From: an uncultured Clostridia bacterium
Lineage (GTDB): Bacteria > Bacillota > Clostridia > Oscillospirales > Acutalibacteraceae
Assembly (NCBI GenBank): GCA_945869905.1
Contig: CAMBQD010000088.1
Coordinates: 1-5,220, forward strand
DNA: 5,220 bases
Direction: 5' to 3'
Of the stretch, positions 4,277 to 5,220 are shown in pieces. The notes under the pieces are model-generated. The model did no database searches. It was not told where the DNA came from and saw nothing but the letters and a program-made list of their open reading frames with translations. Every line of letters begins with the position of its first letter. Position 1 is the stretch's first letter. Position numbers and translations under genes: made by a program.

Positions 4277-5220
4277 AATCCAAGAAATCTCTGAGCTTTT
4301 TACTTCTGCTTGGGTGACGGAGCTTTCTCAGTGCCTTTGCTTCAATCTGACGAATACGCTCACGTGTGACATTAAACTCCTTGCCTACCTCCTCAAGAGT
4401 TTTTGGATTGCCGTCCTCAAGACCGAAACGAAGGGATAACACCTTTTCCTCCCTTGGTGTAAGAGTTTTTAAAACATCGGCAAGCTGTTCCTTAAGAAGA
4501 CTCATTGAAGCGGCGTCTGCAGGAGCAAGTGCGTCATCATCAGGTATAAAGTCGCCGAGATGTGAGTCCTCCTCCTCACCGATGGGTGTTTCAAGAGAAA
4601 CGGGCTCCTGTGCAACTCTCAATATCTCCCTTACCTTATCAACAGGCATTGAAAGAAATTCTGCAATCTCATCCGGAGTGGGCTCCCTGCCGTTAGTGTG
4701 AAGCAGCTGGCTGTTTGCCTTTTTAACCTTATTGATTGTTTCAACCATATGAACAGGAATACGTATTGTCCTTGCCTGGTCGGCAATTGCACGTGTAATA
4801 GCCTGTCTTATCCACCAGGTAGCATAGGTTGAAAACTTAAAGCCCTTTGTGTAATCAAACTTGTCCACTGCTTTAATAAGACCAAGGTTGCCCTCCTGAA
4901 TTAAATCAAGAAACTGCATTCCCCTGCCCACATATCTTTTTGCAATGCTGACAACAAGACGGAGATTTGCCTCTGCCAGACGCTTTTTAGCCTTCTGGTC
5001 GCCCTGAGCCATTCTCTGAGCAAGCTCTATCTCTTCTTCGGCAGTCAGCAGGGGAACACGTCCGATCTCCTTCAGATATATCTTAACGGGGTCATCAATG
5101 GCAATTCCTTCATTGGAGAGTGCCATTTCCAGGTCGTCCGTAAGGGTGTCCATGGATAGTCCGAGGTCGGTTTCGGCGTTGAAATCCTCGATTATCTCAA
5201 TATTCAGATTTGCACAATTG
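4275..5220 (-). CDS. rpoD: RNA polymerase primary sigma factor RpoD (SigA), 5' end cut by window edge
   Basis: Housekeeping sigma-70 factor that directs RNA polymerase to -35/-10 promoters. The frame stays open to the right edge: 22 codons (ending DFNAETDLGLS) precede the Met at 5153, which is therefore internal. The visible 314 residues lack probably 50-90 N-terminal residues of region 1.1. Numbering from that Met: region 1.2 DDPVKIYLKEIGRVPLLTAE (20-39); region 2.1-2.2 LRLVVSIAKRYVGRGMQFLD (64-83) and LIQEGNLGLIKAVDKFDY (84-101); region 2.3-2.4 FSTYATWWIRQAITRAIADQ (107-126) then RTIRIPVHM; region 3 about 139-203; region 4.1 LTPREEKVLSLRFGLEDG (231-248); region 4.2 helix-turn-helix TLEEVGKEFNVTRERIRQIE (252-271), ending KLRDFLD. 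There is almost no non-conserved insert between 1.2 and 2.1, the usual Gram-positive SigA form. In Firmicutes dnaG normally precedes it, here off-window. The gene ends 10 nt before DUF896 without a terminator. Confidence 0.98.
   Translation of the reverse strand, partial: NCANLNIEIIEDFNAETDLGLSMDTLTDDLEMALSNEGIAIDDPVKIYLKEIGRVPLLTAEEEIELAQRMAQGDQKAKKRLAEANLRLVVSIAKRYVGRGMQFLDLIQEGNLGLIKAVDKFDYTKGFKFSTYATWWIRQAITRAIADQARTIRIPVHMVETINKVKKANSQLLHTNGREPTPDEIAEFLSMPVDKVREILRVAQEPVSLETPIGEEEDSHLGDFIPDDDALAPADAASMSLLKEQLADVLKTLTPREEKVLSLRFGLEDGNPKTLEEVGKEFNVTRERIRQIEAKALRKLRHPSRSKKLRDFLD

Noticed and set aside
4265..4290. Possible terminator after rpoD
   Set aside because: The junction is only 10 nt, with no inverted repeat or T-tract on the transcribed strand.
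4366..4701. 111-codon plus-strand open frame opposite rpoD
   Set aside because: Serine-rich, low-complexity translation typical of the antisense of a conserved gene; no family resemblance, and rpoD coding is certain.

Overview
The window is one unbroken stretch of a bacterial chromosome with every supported gene on the minus strand, so it reads from right to left. Gene content, A+T-leaning third positions, strong AGGAGG-type ribosome binding sites, a compact primary sigma factor and a DUF896 (YnzC-like) protein point to a low-to-moderate-GC member of the Clostridia, plausibly an Oscillospiraceae/Ruminococcus-type gut anaerobe. The family-level placement is an inference from protein style and not a proven assignment.

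In transcription order the genes are: the primary sigma factor rpoD (5' end lies beyond the right edge); a small DUF896 protein; a thymidylate kinase-family P-loop kinase; a DUF2156 (MprF C-terminal-like) protein; a small cysteine-rich GNAT acetyltransferase; a DJ-1/YajL-family protein; 5-formyltetrahydrofolate cyclo-ligase; and the membrane-anchored endolytic murein transglycosylase mltG (3' end lies beyond the left edge). The mltG reading frame is open from base 953 to the left edge.

Only about 23 of 5,220 bases are non-coding (10 + 3 + 10 nt at three junctions). The other junctions abut or overlap by 8 to 23 nt. I see no terminator and no convincing promoter, so the eight genes look like a translationally coupled polycistronic run fed from upstream, probably from the promoter that serves rpoD. 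There is no gene-free stretch above 300 bases, and no RNA gene, mobile element, CRISPR array or long repeat.

The functions are mostly housekeeping: transcription initiation (RpoD), dTMP phosphorylation (Tmk-like), one-carbon folate salvage (5-FCL), peptidoglycan strand processing (MltG) and probable stress/quality control (DJ-1), plus two acyltransferase-fold proteins of unknown substrate. I do not see a clearly novel system. The points most worth following are the non-canonical Tmk, the coupled DUF2156-GNAT pair with an extremely cysteine-rich GNAT, paired CxxC motifs in DJ-1, and a 14-bp sequence repeated exactly around two start codons.
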